Below, one piece after another: positions 35,089 through 44,364 of a stretch of 64,000 bases of DNA. Origin of the DNA: CAIWHR01 sp040006895 (GTDB taxonomy: Bacteria; Pseudomonadota; Gammaproteobacteria; Burkholderiales; Casimicrobiaceae); assembly GCA_040006895.1 (NCBI GenBank), contig JBDTWB010000001.1, positions 1 to 64,000 on the forward strand, in the 5' to 3' direction. The translations under genes were made by a program, and so were the position numbers. The stretch's first letter is position 1. Each line of letters opens with the position of its first letter. The notes beneath the pieces were generated by a model, which was not told the DNA's origin, ran no database searches, and saw only the letters and a list, made by a program, of their open reading frames with translations.

Positions 35089-35475
35089 ATGAATACGTCG
35101 ATCTGGTCCCTCCTCGCCGACGGCCTGGCATTGGCACACGCCCTGTTCGTGTTGTTCGTGGTGTTCGGTGCCATCGTGGTGCGCCTGCGGCCGTGGCTGG
35201 CATGGCTGCACTTGCCGGCGCTGGCCTGGGCAGTTCTGCTAGAGTTCAACGCTTGGATCTGCCCGCTGACGCCTTGGGAGCAAGCGCTGCGTCGGGCAGC
35301 GCGCGAGGCCGGTTACCAGGGCGGGTTCGTCGACCATTACGTCATGCCGATCCTCTATCCTGCCGGTCTCACTGCAGGTGTCCAGGTGGTCCTGGCCGTC
35401 CTGGTCCTCGCCATCAATGCCGGACTCTACGGGTGGCTTTGGCGCGCACGCTGGCGGCACCGCGCTCCTCCGTAA
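35089..35475 (+). CDS. DUF2784 family membrane protein
   Basis: 128-residue integral membrane protein with about three to four hydrophobic helices. The WLHLPALAW, FNAWICPLTPWE and YQGGFVDHYVMPILYP stretches match my recollection of the DUF2784 family. No function is known for the family. The start is the second codon of a GTG-ATG pair, with only AAGAG upstream. It is followed after 98 bp by an exported methionine sulfoxide reductase gene. Confidence 0.8.
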   Translation: MNTSIWSLLADGLALAHALFVLFVVFGAIVVRLRPWLAWLHLPALAWAVLLEFNAWICPLTPWEQALRRAAREAGYQGGFVDHYVMPILYPAGLTAGVQVVLAVLVLAINAGLYGWLWRARWRHRAPP

Positions 35476-35573
35476 GGGCCGGTTGCGCTGGACGACCAAG
35501 CACGTACGGGCACGATCGACACCTGGCCCGAGGCCCCCTTGGCCCGGGAAGACCAGCGCTCGAAGGAGAATTC

Positions 35574-36140
35574 ATGGAACGACGTCAATTCCTCAACCGC
35601 ATCGCGGTCGCCACGGCCGGCCTGTGGGCAGCGCGACACGCCGTCGCGGCGCCCATGCCGAAACTGACGACTGCGGATATCGACGACATGCGCCGCACCT
35701 GGCAGGCGTTGGCGCGCAAGGATCTCGAGCTGCCCAGCCCTGCTGCAGCGGTCACCCAGACGCGCGAAGAATGGAGTCGGCAGTTGACGCCGATCCAGTT
35801 CGACGTCTTGCGCCAGGAGGGTACGGAGCGGCCCTTCACGAGTCCGCTCAACGAGGAGAAGCGCCCGGGGATCTTCGCGTGCGCGGGTTGCGGACTGCCG
35901 CTGTTCACGTCCCGCATGAAATACGACAGTGGCACGGGATGGCCGAGCTTTGTCACCAGCATTCCCGATCACCTTGCGTCCAAGCAGGACCGCAAGCTCT
36001 TCCTGCCGCGCACGGAATACCACTGCGTCCGCTGTGGTGGGCACCAGGGCCATGTTTTCGACGACGGGCCGCGGCCGACGGGCGAGCGCTGGTGCAACAA
36101 TGGCGTCGCCCTGAAGTTCCTGCCCACGCGCATGGCGTAG
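35574..36140 (+). CDS. msrB: Peptide-methionine (R)-S-oxide reductase MsrB, exported
   Basis: 188 residues. A twin-arginine-type leader (ERRQFLNRIAVATAGLWAARHAVA) indicates export, unlike the usual cytoplasmic MsrB. The catalytic domain shows GTGWPSF, the structural zinc pairs CAGC and CVRC, HQGHVFDDGP and the catalytic cysteine in RWCNNGVALKF. It reduces methionine-R-sulfoxide in proteins, here presumably in the periplasm. GAAGGAGA is ideally placed before the ATG. The electron donor for a periplasmic MsrB is not evident nearby. Confidence 0.92.
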   Translation: MERRQFLNRIAVATAGLWAARHAVAAPMPKLTTADIDDMRRTWQALARKDLELPSPAAAVTQTREEWSRQLTPIQFDVLRQEGTERPFTSPLNEEKRPGIFACAGCGLPLFTSRMKYDSGTGWPSFVTSIPDHLASKQDRKLFLPRTEYHCVRCGGHQGHVFDDGPRPTGERWCNNGVALKFLPTRMA

Positions 36141-36795
36141 CCTTGCCGAGCGTCGCCGAGCGTCAGTTGCGACCGGCGCTGCGCGCCCGATCACCATTCC
36201 GACGCTGTTCGGGGGCATCCGGGCCACCGCTAGACCTGGAGCCGTGTCCAGCCCCCGCTGCCGGATTTCCGTCGGCAGGCTGCGCTGGCCTCCTTGCAGG
36301 GCGCGCCATCCATTACCGTCGCACGACGCGGCGGCGCGCCTGCCGACGCACGTCGGCCCGGTCTCGCGCGGACGCGACTGCCACGTGCGGCCCGCAGGGC
36401 GCCGTACGTCATTCGATCAACATACCGGAGCCGATATGTCCATCGTGGGGTCCGTCACGCGCGCGCCGAGGCCCCGCGCAGGCCGGCAGGCGCGTTGCCG
36501 CGACACCCGCATTGGCAGGATTAGCCCGCGCAAGGTAAATTGTCGTCGCCGGCCAGCCCGCGGACGCCGGCTTCAGGAAACCAACGGCAATCGGTGCGAC
36601 ATTTCCGGACTCCCCACGGTGTAGCCGCGACCGGCGCGTCGCCCCTGAGCGGTTCACGCGTCGGGCGATCGCCGCCCTGGTGCGTGGCTCCTTCCCGTAC
36701 CGCACCGAAGCGTGGATAACGAGAGTTCCCGTCGACCGGTCCTGCATGCCGACCAACCGAGATACTCGCCGCTGGCACCGATAGGAGGAGCAAGG
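36141..36795. other. 655-bp region without a supported gene, upstream of the EF-G paralogue
   Basis: The open frames here are short, Arg/Pro-rich and unlike known proteins. The region contains a GGCGATCGCC palindrome near 36664-36673 and several GC-rich dyads, but I could not recognise a riboswitch, sRNA or clear promoter. In-frame codons continue 28 residues upstream of the EF-G start, yet that extension is not conserved. An unusually long leader or a small RNA remains possible. Confidence 0.4.
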
Positions 36796-38847
36796 ATGGC
36801 GCAATACGCCACTGAGAACGTTCGCACCGCCGCCCTCGTGGGGCACGGCGCTTCCGGCAAGACCACGCTCGCCGAGGCCCTGCTCCTCAGGGCGGGCGCG
36901 CTCACCACGGCGGGAACGATCGAGCGGGGCACCACGGCCAGCGACTTCGACCCCCTGGAGAAGACGTTCCAGCATTCGCTGCGTGCGTCGATCCTGCACC
37001 TCGATACCGACGGCACGCGCGTCCACCTCATCGACACGCCCGGTTTTCCCGATTTCATCGGCCAGGCGATCGGTGCGCTCGATGCCGTCGAGACGGCCGC
37101 GATCGTCATCAACGCCCAGGCCGGCATCGAGATGATCACCTCCCGCATGATGGAGTGGGCAGCCAAGCGCCAGCTGTGCCGGCTCATCATCATCAACAAG
37201 ATCGACGCCGAGAACATCGACCTGCCACGGCTCCTGGAGGAGATCCAGGCGGCGTTCGGCAAGGAGTGCCTGCCCATCAACCTGCCCGCCGACGGCGGCT
37301 CGCGCGTCGTCGACTGCTTTTTCAATCCGGAGGGTGCATCGGATTTTTCCTCGGTCGAGACGGCGCATCGCGCCCTCGTCGACCAGGTCGTCGAGGTTGA
37401 CGAGGAGCTGATGGCCCTGTATCTCGAGCAGGGCGAGATCGAGCCCGAGCAGCTGCACGCCCCATTCGAGCAGGCCTTGCGCGAAGGTCATCTCGTACCG
37501 GTGTGCTTCGCGAGCGCCCGCAATGGCGCCGGCATCGCCGAGCTCCTCGACGTGATGGTGAAGCTGCTGCCGAACCCGGCCGAAGGCAATCCGCCGCTGT
37601 TCTACAAGGGCGAAGGCGAGGGTGCGCAGGAATTCCGGTCCGAGCCCGACCCGAAGAAGCATGTCCTTGCCCATGTGTTCAAGGTCGTGATGGATCCATT
37701 CGTGGGCAAGCTCGGCGTCTTTCGCGTGCATCAGGGCACGGTGACCCGCGATACCCAGCTCTTTGTCGGCGATGGGCGCAAACCCTTCAAGGTCGGGCAC
37801 CTGTTCATGCTCCAGGGTGGCAAGAACGTCGAGATCGACTCGGCCCGGCCCGGCGACATCGCCGCGGTGGCGAAGGTCGACGAGATCACCTTCGATGCGG
37901 TGCTCCACGATTCCCACGACGAGGACCACATCCACATGCGGCCGCTGGAGTTCCCCACTCCGATGCTGGGCGTGGCGATCACGCCCAAGAAGCGTGGCGA
38001 CGAGCAGCGCATTTCCGAGGTTCTGCATCGGATGATGGCCGAGGACCCCACCCTGACGCTGGAACACGACGGTACGTCGAATGAAACCGTGCTGCGGGCG
38101 CTGGGCGACCTCCACCTGCGCTCGGTGCTGGATCGCATGGCCAGCCAGTTCAAGGTCGAGGTGGATGTCCGGCCGCCCCGCATACCCTATCGCGAGACGA
38201 TCACCGCGCAGGCGGAAGGATTCCATCGTCACAAGAAGCAGACCGGTGGTGCCGGGCAGTTCGGCGAGGTGTCGCTGCGCGTCGAGCCCATGCCGCGCGG
38301 TGGTGGCTTCGAGTTCGTCGATGCGACCAAGGGCGGGGTCATCCCGCATCAGTTCATGCCCGCGGTCCAGAAGGGTGTCGAGCAGGTGCTCACCACCGGG
38401 GCGATCGCCGGGTTCCCGCTGCAGGACGTTCGGGTGGTGGTCTACGACGGCAAGCACCATCCGGTGGACTCGAAGGAGGTTGCCTTCATCTCCGCGGGAC
38501 GCAAAGCTTTCCTGGACGCGATCGAGAAGGCTCGCCCGATCGTGCTCGAGCCGATCGTGAGCGTGGAGGTCATCTGTCCCGAGGCGAACACGGGCGACAT
38601 CGCCGGCGACCTGTCGTCGCGGCGCGGCCAGGTCACCGGAACCCAGGGCATGCAGGCCGGCACGCTGGTGGTCAACGGCATCGCCCCGCTCGCCGAGCTC
38701 GATGGCTACTCGGCGCGACTCAAGTCGGTCACGGGAGGGCACGGCTCATGGTCGATGGCGCTGTCGCACTACGAGCCCGCACCGCCCACGTTGCAGCAAC
38801 GCCTGGTGGGCGAGTTCCAGAAGCAGCGGCGTCACGAGGAAGACTAG
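36796..38847 (+). CDS. EF-G-like translational GTPase (FusA2-type paralogue)
   Basis: 683-residue EF-G family GTPase. G1 is GHGASGKTT (residues 16-24), G3 is DTPGF and G4 is NKID. G domain, domain II, and the C-terminal domains III-V (EAGEFHRHKKQTGGAGQF type core seen as HKKQTGGAGQFGEV) are all present. The atypical P-loop (GHGASGKT rather than AHIDAGKT) and length identify it as the divergent EF-G-like clade, not the str-operon fusA. Its role may be ribosome recycling or stress-linked translocation; this is not determined. AGGAGGAG precedes the ATG. Confidence 0.88.
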   Translation: MAQYATENVRTAALVGHGASGKTTLAEALLLRAGALTTAGTIERGTTASDFDPLEKTFQHSLRASILHLDTDGTRVHLIDTPGFPDFIGQAIGALDAVETAAIVINAQAGIEMITSRMMEWAAKRQLCRLIIINKIDAENIDLPRLLEEIQAAFGKECLPINLPADGGSRVVDCFFNPEGASDFSSVETAHRALVDQVVEVDEELMALYLEQGEIEPEQLHAPFEQALREGHLVPVCFASARNGAGIAELLDVMVKLLPNPAEGNPPLFYKGEGEGAQEFRSEPDPKKHVLAHVFKVVMDPFVGKLGVFRVHQGTVTRDTQLFVGDGRKPFKVGHLFMLQGGKNVEIDSARPGDIAAVAKVDEITFDAVLHDSHDEDHIHMRPLEFPTPMLGVAITPKKRGDEQRISEVLHRMMAEDPTLTLEHDGTSNETVLRALGDLHLRSVLDRMASQFKVEVDVRPPRIPYRETITAQAEGFHRHKKQTGGAGQFGEVSLRVEPMPRGGGFEFVDATKGGVIPHQFMPAVQKGVEQVLTTGAIAGFPLQDVRVVVYDGKHHPVDSKEVAFISAGRKAFLDAIEKARPIVLEPIVSVEVICPEANTGDIAGDLSSRRGQVTGTQGMQAGTLVVNGIAPLAELDGYSARLKSVTGGHGSWSMALSHYEPAPPTLQQRLVGEFQKQRRHEED

Positions 38848-38955
38848 CGAGGCCTGCACGACATTCCGGACCGGAAGCCATGGCGGTGCGGATGGGTAAG
38901 CGCCCCGCCATGCGGACGGTCATCGCGATCCGGGCTGGCCGGTGCCCGGACCCGG

Positions 38956-40425
38956 TCACGAGGCGCGCGCGCCCCTCCTGGCCGCGTCGAACGCATCGAG
39001 CGCCCGCTGCCGCGCGCCGTCGTGCGCGACGATGGGAGCCGGGTAGTCCTTGCCGATGGTCACCCCGAACGTACGCTGCGCTTCCTCGGATAGCTGCCAC
39101 GGCGCGTGAATGTCGGGGGCCGGGACGTGGACGAGTTCCGGCACGTACCGCCGGATATAGGTCCCGTCCGGATCGAATCGCTCCGACTGGGTGACCGGAT
39201 TGAAGATCCGGAACCACGGCTGGGCGTCGCAGCCCACCGACGCTGCCCATTGCCACCCGCCGTTGTTGGAGGCGAGGTCGTAGTCGATGAGGTGCCGGGC
39301 GAAAAAACGCTCGCCGCGGCGCCAGTCGATGAGCAGGTCCTTGGTCAGGAAGCTCGCGGTGATCATGCGCAGGCGGTTGTGCATCCAGCCCGTGTTGGTG
39401 AGCTGGCGCATGCCCGCGTCGACCAAGGGGTAACCCGTGCGGCCTTTGCACCACGCGTCGAAGCCTCGCTTGTCGTTTCGCCAGCGTATGGCGCTATATT
39501 CGGTCTTGTAGGGCTCGCGCACGACGCGAGGGAAATGGTCGAGGAACTGGGCGTAGAAGTCACGCCAGACGAGCTCATCGAGCCACTTCTGGGCACCGGG
39601 TGCGGCGCTCGCCAGCGCGCGCTGGTGTGCCATCGCGGCCAGCGCGCGCACCGACACCGTGCCGAAGCGCAGGTGCACCGACAGTCGGGACGTGCCCTCG
39701 CGCGCGGGCAGGTCCCGGTCGGTGGCGTAGTCGTCCAGGGCATCGACAAACCGTGCTGCAGTGTGCGATGCACCTTGCATACCGGGTTCGGCGCCGTCGA
39801 GGTCGACCGACTCGAAGCCGAGGTCGCACAGGGACGGCAGGCTGGCCTTCCGGGCGGGCCTGGCCAAGGTCCCGGCGGCGCGTGGCGGATCGCGCGACGC
39901 GAGTGCGGCCGGGTCGAGCGCACGCCGCCAGGCGTTCTTGTAGGGTGTGAACACGGTGAATGGCTTGCCCTGCCTGGTCAGCACCTCGTCACCGTCGAAG
40001 ATGACCTGGTCCTTGACGGTGATCCAGGCGATATCCCCGCTCTCGAGCGCCCTGGCCACTGCGGCATCGCGGGCCTTCGCCCCGGGCTCGTAATCGCGGC
40101 TGGCGACCACCGCCTGCACGGCGAGCTCCACGGCCAGCGCGGGAATCGCATCGCGGGCCCGATCGTGCAGCACCACGAGGCCGCCGCCACGGCGGGCGAG
40201 CGCTGCATCGAGCTCGGCGACGCTCGCGTGAATGAACGCCACCCGCCGATCGCGCGGGCTCGGCAGCGCGTCCAGGATCTCCCGGTCGAACACGAAGACG
40301 CAATACACTTCACGGGCCATCGCCAGCGCATGCGCCAGCGCGGCGTGATCCGTGTCACGCAAGTCCCGGCGGAACCAGACGAGGGCCCGCCCGACCGGCA
40401 GGGCGAGTGCGCCGTCGGCCTTCAC
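38956..40425 (-). CDS. phrB: Deoxyribodipyrimidine photolyase
   Basis: 489-residue FAD enzyme that splits UV-induced pyrimidine dimers with blue light. N-terminal antenna-binding domain (ALVWFRRDLRDTDHAAL), then the FAD domain with TSRLSVHLRFGTVS, WRDFYAQF and the typical class I core GYPLVDAGMRQL / GWMHNRLRM / LIDYDLASNNGGWQW. The start is GTG overlapping the stop of the PhoD-like gene (GTGA), so translation of the two is probably coupled. Confidence 0.94.
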   Translation of the reverse strand: MKADGALALPVGRALVWFRRDLRDTDHAALAHALAMAREVYCVFVFDREILDALPSPRDRRVAFIHASVAELDAALARRGGGLVVLHDRARDAIPALAVELAVQAVVASRDYEPGAKARDAAVARALESGDIAWITVKDQVIFDGDEVLTRQGKPFTVFTPYKNAWRRALDPAALASRDPPRAAGTLARPARKASLPSLCDLGFESVDLDGAEPGMQGASHTAARFVDALDDYATDRDLPAREGTSRLSVHLRFGTVSVRALAAMAHQRALASAAPGAQKWLDELVWRDFYAQFLDHFPRVVREPYKTEYSAIRWRNDKRGFDAWCKGRTGYPLVDAGMRQLTNTGWMHNRLRMITASFLTKDLLIDWRRGERFFARHLIDYDLASNNGGWQWAASVGCDAQPWFRIFNPVTQSERFDPDGTYIRRYVPELVHVPAPDIHAPWQLSEEAQRTFGVTIGKDYPAPIVAHDGARQRALDAFDAARRGARAS

Positions 40426-41768
40426 CGAGCCGGCCGCGGCGCACGCAGGTCGACGGCGGCGATGGCATGCTTCCAGAGCAGCGTGCCGTCGCTATCGTAG
40501 GCCTCGAATGCGATCGACCGCCGGGTCACCGGGCCGGTCACCCGCAGCATGCCGAAGTTGCGCCGGGTGGTCAGGGTGCCGGGCACGAGATCGGGGTTGT
40601 CGCGTTCGGCCGCGTCGGGATGGCCAAACGCCCGGTAGGTCAACGGCGACGACGTGAATTCGTAGAGCGGGTAGGTGCCTTCGCGCGGCAGGCGCAGGAG
40701 CTCGCCGAAATGGCGATCTCCGGAAAGAAAGATCACCCCGTCGATGGGACGTTCGGCAAGCCACTGCGCGAGCCGGCGCTGCTCGTCCGGGAACTGGTGC
40801 AGCCCTTCGAACCGGCTGGCCCGGTTCCAGAGCTGGCTGCCATTGGCGACGATCTTGATCCGCGCCCTGGAGGAGAGGAGCGCTTCCTTGAGCCACTCGA
40901 ACTGGGCGCTGCCGAACATCGACTTCTCGGGAACATCGGGATAACGATTGGGATAGCGGTGGTAGCGGTCGTCGAGAAGGAAAAGATCGACATCACCGAG
41001 GTGCACCCAGCCGAAGATGCCGGGCACACCGGGCAGGCCGTGCGATGGATTGGGCCAGTAGCGCTTGAACAGCCGCAGGGTCTCGTCCTTGAACACGTAC
41101 GAGCGGTCGCCGTCGTTCGGGCCGTAGTCGTGATCGTCCCAGATTGCCAGCTGCGGGACGTCGCCGAGCAGCCGCTGCAGGGGGGCGAATGCGCGCGCCT
41201 CGCGATAATGCGTCGCCATTGCGGTGGGATCGGCGAAGTCGGGCGTCTGCAGGTAGAGGTTGTCGCCCAGCCAGAGCATGAGATCCGGCGCCTTGGCGGC
41301 GATGGCGTCGAAGATCTGGTAGTCGCCGCCGTTATCGGTGGCGAACGCGGGATCCGGGTAGCGCACGAAATGGCAGGAGCCGAACGCGATCACGATCTCG
41401 GGAGCGTCGCCCGACCGCGGCGCCGGGGCCTGCGTCGACAGCCTGCCGTCACGCACCTCACCGCCGCCGCGTACCTGGTAGCGGTACCGGGTTCCAGGGC
41501 GCAAACCGGGGACCCGCAGCGATGCGGCGTGATCGTTGTCGGGGGTGGCGTCGAGCGTGAACTGGCGGGTTTCTCCACCAGCTTCCGGCGTGATGTCCAC
41601 CGTTACGGGTCCCGGACGATCGGCTTGTACCCACAGCACGGCGCTGGTGTAGTCCGCAAAGCCTTGCATCACCACCAGTCGAGATTCCGCGGCGACGGGC
41701 AGGAGCAGCGCCGCCGCGAGGAGGACGTGTAGTACGCAAGGCGGCGGACGGCAGGGTACGCGGGGCAT
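40422..41768 (-). CDS. PhoD-like metallophosphatase, exported
   Basis: 448 residues with a Sec signal (HVLLAAALLLPVAAES), an N-terminal Fn3-like domain (SAVLWVQADRPGPV to about residue 110) and a metallophosphatase domain: FGSCHF, WLGDNLY, WDDHDYG and SGDRHFGE. These are the metal-binding motifs of the PhoD alkaline phosphatase/phosphodiesterase family. It likely acts in the periplasm on phosphodiesters or phosphomonoesters. The gene is first in a two-gene unit with the photolyase and is divergent from yqgE across 77 bp. No Pho box was recognised. Confidence 0.88.
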   Translation of the reverse strand: MPRVPCRPPPCVLHVLLAAALLLPVAAESRLVVMQGFADYTSAVLWVQADRPGPVTVDITPEAGGETRQFTLDATPDNDHAASLRVPGLRPGTRYRYQVRGGGEVRDGRLSTQAPAPRSGDAPEIVIAFGSCHFVRYPDPAFATDNGGDYQIFDAIAAKAPDLMLWLGDNLYLQTPDFADPTAMATHYREARAFAPLQRLLGDVPQLAIWDDHDYGPNDGDRSYVFKDETLRLFKRYWPNPSHGLPGVPGIFGWVHLGDVDLFLLDDRYHRYPNRYPDVPEKSMFGSAQFEWLKEALLSSRARIKIVANGSQLWNRASRFEGLHQFPDEQRRLAQWLAERPIDGVIFLSGDRHFGELLRLPREGTYPLYEFTSSPLTYRAFGHPDAAERDNPDLVPGTLTTRRNFGMLRVTGPVTRRSIAFEAYDSDGTLLWKHAIAAVDLRAPRPAR

Positions 41769-41810
41769 GGTCGGGGGCGCGCCGGAACGGCGCCAAGATG
41801 CGGTGTCAAA

Positions 41811-41839
41811 TTGTGCCGGGGGTGCCGCGCGTTTACAAT
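41811..41839 (+). promoter_or_regulatory. Candidate sigma-70 promoter of yqgE, possibly leaderless
   Basis: TTGTGC (41811-41816), a 17-bp spacer and TACAAT (41834-41839). The expected start, seven bases after the -10, is the A of the yqgE ATG at 41846. There is no ribosome binding site between. If correct, the message starting here is leaderless. Confidence 0.5.
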
Positions 41840-41845
41840 AAAGGC

Positions 41846-42415
41846 ATGGCCGGCGGTAACCCCAACAATTTCACCAATCATTTCCTCATCGCCATGCCCG
41901 CGATGGCGGACCCACACTTCGCGCACGCGCTCACCTACATCTGCGAGCACAACGACGACGGTGCCCTGGGGATCGTCGTGAACAAGCCCACCGACATGAC
42001 GCTCTCGGCGTTGTTCGAGCAGATCGAGGTGCCGCTCGCCGACGCGGCGCTCGGGCGCACCGCGGTTCACTTCGGCGGACCAGTGCAGGTCGACCGCGGC
42101 TTCGTCCTCCATCGCCCCCTCGGCAACTGGCAGTCAACGCTCGCCGTGCGCGACGACATGGGGCTCACCACGTCCAAGGATGTCCTGGAGGCCCTCGCTC
42201 GCGGCGAGGGCCCGACCGAGGTGTTCGTCTCCCTCGGGTATGCGGGTTGGGGCGCGGGCCAGCTCGAGCAGGAGATCCTGCAGAACGCGTGGCTCACCGT
42301 CGAGGCCGATCCGGACCTCGTCTTCGACGTCCCCGCCGAGGAGCGCCTGCCCGCAGCGATGCAGCTCCTCGGCATCGATTTCTCGCGTCTGTCCGACGAT
42401 GTCGGACACGCATGA
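41846..42415 (+). CDS. yqgE: UPF0301/YqgE family protein
   Basis: 189-residue conserved protein: FTNHFLIAMPAMADPHF, YICEHNDDGALGIVVNKPT and GYAGWGAGQLE are family hallmarks. Molecular function is unknown; the family is linked by position to ruvX. The ATG is set by the conserved FTNHFLIAMP start. An in-frame ATG at 41798 lies upstream of the putative -10 element and adds an unconserved leader. It overlaps ruvX by 17 bp and heads the yqgE-ruvX-pyrR-pyrB-pyrC' cluster. Confidence 0.92.
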   Translation: MAGGNPNNFTNHFLIAMPAMADPHFAHALTYICEHNDDGALGIVVNKPTDMTLSALFEQIEVPLADAALGRTAVHFGGPVQVDRGFVLHRPLGNWQSTLAVRDDMGLTTSKDVLEALARGEGPTEVFVSLGYAGWGAGQLEQEILQNAWLTVEADPDLVFDVPAEERLPAAMQLLGIDFSRLSDDVGHA

Positions 42416-42872
42416 TCGCCGCGCTGGCGCAGCCGAATCCGTACCCGGCGGTACCGTGCTCGGCTTCGACTTCGGCACCCGCAAGATCGGCGTCGCGGTG
42501 GGCAACACCATCACCGGGGCAGCGCGCGCCCTCACGACGGTCCGGGATGAGCCGGGCTCGGCGCGCCGTGCCGCCATCGGCGCACTGATCGTGGACTGGG
42601 CGCCCGTCGCGCTCGTCACCGGCCGACCGTTGCATGCCGACGGCAGCACCCATGCCGTCACCGCGCTCGCCGATGCATTTGCGCAGGAGCTCCGCCAGCG
42701 CTTCGCTCTGCCAGTCGAGCAGGTCGACGAGCGCTATACCACCCAGATCGCCGACATCGAGCGCAAGGCGCGCGGCCGCTACCGCGGCGAGGCGGACCGG
42801 GACGCGCATGCTGCCGCGATCATTCTGCAGGCATGGCTGGACGCGCGGTCCCATGCCGCGCCGCAAACGTAG
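42399..42872 (+). CDS. ruvX: Putative pre-16S rRNA nuclease RuvX/YqgF
   Basis: 157-residue RNase H-fold protein thought to trim the 5' end of 16S rRNA precursor. First catalytic aspartate in VLGFDFGTRKIGVAVG, second acidic motif in EQVDERYTT, last in DRDAHAAAIIL. The ATG used lies within the end of yqgE; a GTG near 42456, just before LGFDF, is too close to the fold to be the start. The N-terminus before LGFDF is about 20 residues longer than average. Confidence 0.9.
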   Translation: MSDTHDRRAGAAESVPGGTVLGFDFGTRKIGVAVGNTITGAARALTTVRDEPGSARRAAIGALIVDWAPVALVTGRPLHADGSTHAVTALADAFAQELRQRFALPVEQVDERYTTQIADIERKARGRYRGEADRDAHAAAIILQAWLDARSHAAPQT

Positions 42873-42884
42873 AGGCAAGCGAGC

Positions 42885-43400
42885 GTGACCCTCCCGAATG
42901 CCGAGCACGTCCTCGAAGTCCTGGCGAAGGAAATGGCAGGTGCCGTCGCCCATGATGCGTGCCTGGTCGGTATCTACTCGGGTGGTGCATGGCTTGCCGA
43001 ACGCCTCGCGGCCCTGCTGCCGGGCGACCATCCGCTCGGCTATATCGACGTCTCGTTCTACCGCGACGATTTCGCCCGCAAGGGCCTGAAGCCCGAGGTC
43101 AAGCGGACCCGGTTGCCCTTCGAAGTGCGGGGTGCCAGCATCGTCCTGGTCGACGACGTGCTCTATACCGGACGCAGCGTGCGGGCCGCCATCAACGAGC
43201 TGTTCGATTTCGGCAGGCCCGCACGCGTCGATCTCGCGGTGCTGATCGACCGCGGCGGCCGCGAACTGCCGATCGAGGCGACCTACGTCGGCACCCGCAT
43301 CGCGGTGGCGCGCGACACGTCGGTGGTGCTGTCGCGCGACGCGGCGGGGACGTTGTCCCTCGGGACCGAGCCCGCGGAAGGCACGGTGCCGGATGCGTAA
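42885..43400 (+). CDS. pyrR: PyrR: pyrimidine regulator / uracil phosphoribosyltransferase
   Basis: 171-residue phosphoribosyltransferase-fold protein. PRPP loop VLVDDVLYTGRSVRAA and the flexible region RDDFARKGLKPEVKRT are visible. In Gram-positive bacteria PyrR attenuates pyr mRNA; in Betaproteobacteria the role is less clear and no anti-terminator hairpin was identified upstream. Start is GTG with AGAGG upstream. Its stop overlaps the pyrB start by 8 bp, implying coupling. Confidence 0.92.
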   Translation: MTLPNAEHVLEVLAKEMAGAVAHDACLVGIYSGGAWLAERLAALLPGDHPLGYIDVSFYRDDFARKGLKPEVKRTRLPFEVRGASIVLVDDVLYTGRSVRAAINELFDFGRPARVDLAVLIDRGGRELPIEATYVGTRIAVARDTSVVLSRDAAGTLSLGTEPAEGTVPDA

Positions 43401-44352
43401 TCCACAGCTCGATGCCGACGGCGCGCTGGTCCACCTCCTGACGCTCGAGGGACTGCCGGCCGACGTCATCCGGCACATCCTCGACACGGCCGTGCCGTTT
43501 GCCTCGATCTCCGAACGGGACGTGAAGAAAGTGCCGCTGCTGCGCGGCAAGGGCGTGTTCAACCTGTTCTTCGAAAGCTCGACCCGCACCCGGACCACCT
43601 TCGAGATCGCCGCCAAGCGGCTCTCGGCCGACGTGATCAACCTCAACATCGCGGTGTCGTCGACGTCCAAGGGCGAGACTTTGCTCGATACCGTCGACAA
43701 CCTGGTGGCGATGAACGCCGACATGTTCGTGGTGCGGCACGCGCAATCCGGCGCGCCGCACCTCATTGCCGAGCACCTCAACCGCAAGGCCGGCGGCAGC
43801 GTGCACGTGGTCAACGCCGGCGACGGGCGGCATGCGCATCCCACCCAGGGCCTGCTCGACCTCTTCACCATCCGGCACTACAAGCGCGACTTCACCAATC
43901 TCACAGTGGCGATCGTCGGCGACGTGCTGCACTCACGGGTGGCACGCTCCCTCATTCATGGCCTCACGACCCTGGGCACGCCGGAGGTGCGGGTGATCGG
44001 CCCGAAGACCCTGCTCCCCACGGCCCTCGAGTCCCTCGGCGTCCATGTCTTCCACGACATGCGCGCCGGCCTCAAGGACTGCGACGTGGTCGTGATGCTG
44101 CGCCTGCAGAGCGAGCGCATGCGCGGCGCCCTGCTGCCGTCGGCCGGCGAATACTTCAAGCATTACGGCCTGACCCTCGACAAGCTGGCGCTTGCCAGGC
44201 CCGACGTGATCGTGATGCATCCCGGACCGATGAACCGCGGGGTCGAGATCGACTCGTCCGTCGCCGACGGCCAGCACGCCGTGATCCTGCCGCAGGTGAC
44301 CTTCGGGATCGCCGTGCGCATGGCCGTGATGAGCATTCTCGCGGGCAACTAG
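43393..44352 (+). CDS. pyrB: Aspartate carbamoyltransferase catalytic subunit
   Basis: 319-residue ATCase catalytic chain, second step of UMP synthesis. Carbamoyl-phosphate motif FFESSTRTRTTFE, the SSTSKGET loop, HPTQGLLDL and HPGPMNRGVE are intact. No pyrI regulatory gene is nearby; instead an inactive dihydroorotase-like gene follows by 12 bp, as in Pseudomonas, where the two subunits form the enzyme complex. Confidence 0.96.
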   Translation: MRNPQLDADGALVHLLTLEGLPADVIRHILDTAVPFASISERDVKKVPLLRGKGVFNLFFESSTRTRTTFEIAAKRLSADVINLNIAVSSTSKGETLLDTVDNLVAMNADMFVVRHAQSGAPHLIAEHLNRKAGGSVHVVNAGDGRHAHPTQGLLDLFTIRHYKRDFTNLTVAIVGDVLHSRVARSLIHGLTTLGTPEVRVIGPKTLLPTALESLGVHVFHDMRAGLKDCDVVVMLRLQSERMRGALLPSAGEYFKHYGLTLDKLALARPDVIVMHPGPMNRGVEIDSSVADGQHAVILPQVTFGIAVRMAVMSILAGN

Positions 44353-44364
44353 AGGCGCGCCCGC

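Noticed and set aside
36521..36793. Possible 90-codon gene upstream of the EF-G paralogue on the minus strand
   Set aside because: No ribosome binding site, no conserved segment and shadow-like composition.
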